Of a stretch of DNA of 64,000 nucleotides, positions 63,501 to 64,000 are shown piece after piece. Each line of letters starts with the position of its first letter. Positions within the stretch are counted from its first letter, which is position 1. Under the pieces are notes generated by a model. That model worked only from the letters and a program-made list of their open reading frames with translations, was not told the origin of the DNA and did not search any database. The translations under genes were made by a program, and so were the position numbers. Origin of the DNA: Montifringilla adamsi (Eukaryota > Chordata > Aves > Passeriformes > Passeridae); the NCBI GenBank assembly GCA_017590115.1, contig JAGGNK010011225.1, positions 3,163,387-3,227,386 on the forward strand, read 5' to 3'.

Positions 63501-64000
63501 TTAAAATTTAGAAACTGGGGTAATGGATGTCCTGTTAAGATTAAGACTTCTGTTGCCTTCCACAGGCCAAGTCTGAGGAATTTTTGCCTTTCATGATGCA
63601 TCTTGACCAGAATTTGTTCTCATGTACAATTTTCCTTCCAGACAAGTAGCTTTCTGTGTTTTGTGCTAGTGGACGGGGCCTGGCTGGCCCATAGCAGGGA
63701 AGGATGCCCTGGAGATCTGACCCACAAGACAGGCATGAACAGTTTGTTCAGAAATCAAATATTTTGCTTTTCCAGTTGCCATATTTTCAGTTTTCAAATT
63801 GCTGGTGCTGCTGCTGAAACATGAAGCTTTCAGTGAAAGCTTTTCCTTTCTTTTCGACCATCTCACAAGCTGATAAAAGCAGTGCAATACCCTCAGTGTA
63901 TTGACAAAGTCAGGAGCATTTCTAACTCCTTTCCCCCAAGTACGATGTTGAGTGATTCTCACACACACACAGAGTATTAAAAAGCCAGGAAATTGTTACA

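Larger units (their letters stand above)
58351..64000. other. Intergenic sequence
   Basis: No gene I can support. It contains T18 runs at 58817-58834 and 59495-59512, a TA repeat at 60500-60521, a short GC-richer stretch at 62740-63060 and an AC repeat at about 63960-63970. No IKZF1 exon is seen on the - strand. Confidence 0.65.

Overview
The window is nuclear DNA from a vertebrate, almost certainly a bird. Three things point there: vertebrate coding exons split by multi-kilobase AT-rich introns, several CR1 LINE fragments with the typical avian 3' end (TTCTATGATTCT-type tail), and the gene order DDC then FIGNL1. I cannot name the species; a songbird-type genome is a guess.

1-39,210 (+ strand): the 3' part of DDC, aromatic L-amino-acid decarboxylase. 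Eleven coding exons at 120-239, 4616-4750, 8423-8566, 14835-14901, 17023-17117, 18943-19010, 24167-24243, 27991-28010, 28744-28842, 35434-35535 and 38995-39210 splice in frame into 380 codons plus a TAG stop. If residue numbering follows the human enzyme, these are residues 106-485; the first ~105 residues lie upstream of the window. His192, Thr246, Asp271, the PLP lysine Lys303 and the loop tyrosine Tyr332 are all present, so the gene looks functional.

39,211-44,450: spacer between the genes, with DDC 3' UTR and candidate poly(A) signals, becoming GC-rich from about 43.0 kb.

44,450-45,550: a strong CpG island with five CCAAT/ATTGG boxes, a GC box and a CRE-like site. It is the likely promoter and noncoding first exon of FIGNL1. 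The FIGNL1 coding sequence is one uninterrupted exon at 47,613-49,682 (689 codons plus stop). It encodes an AAA+ ATPase with the RAD51-binding block and complete Walker A, Walker B and sensor motifs.

49,800-64,000: no gene I can support. In mammals IKZF1 lies beyond FIGNL1 on the opposite strand, but none of its coding sequence is visible here. The region holds a 173-bp near-identical duplication (53,001 and 57,059), two CpG-rich patches near 57.5 and 58.2 kb, and simple repeats.

Transposable elements: a ~940-bp 5'-truncated CR1 (4.89-5.83 kb), three shorter CR1 pieces (16.75, 21.45 and 45.66 kb), a possible solo LTR (32.79-33.3 kb) and an unidentified element near 21.93-22.6 kb. DDC and FIGNL1 are syntenic neighbours but functionally unrelated (monoamine synthesis versus homologous recombination repair). 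I see no undescribed multi-gene system. The best leads are the 173-bp duplication, the FIGNL1 promoter architecture and the gene-free CpG patches.
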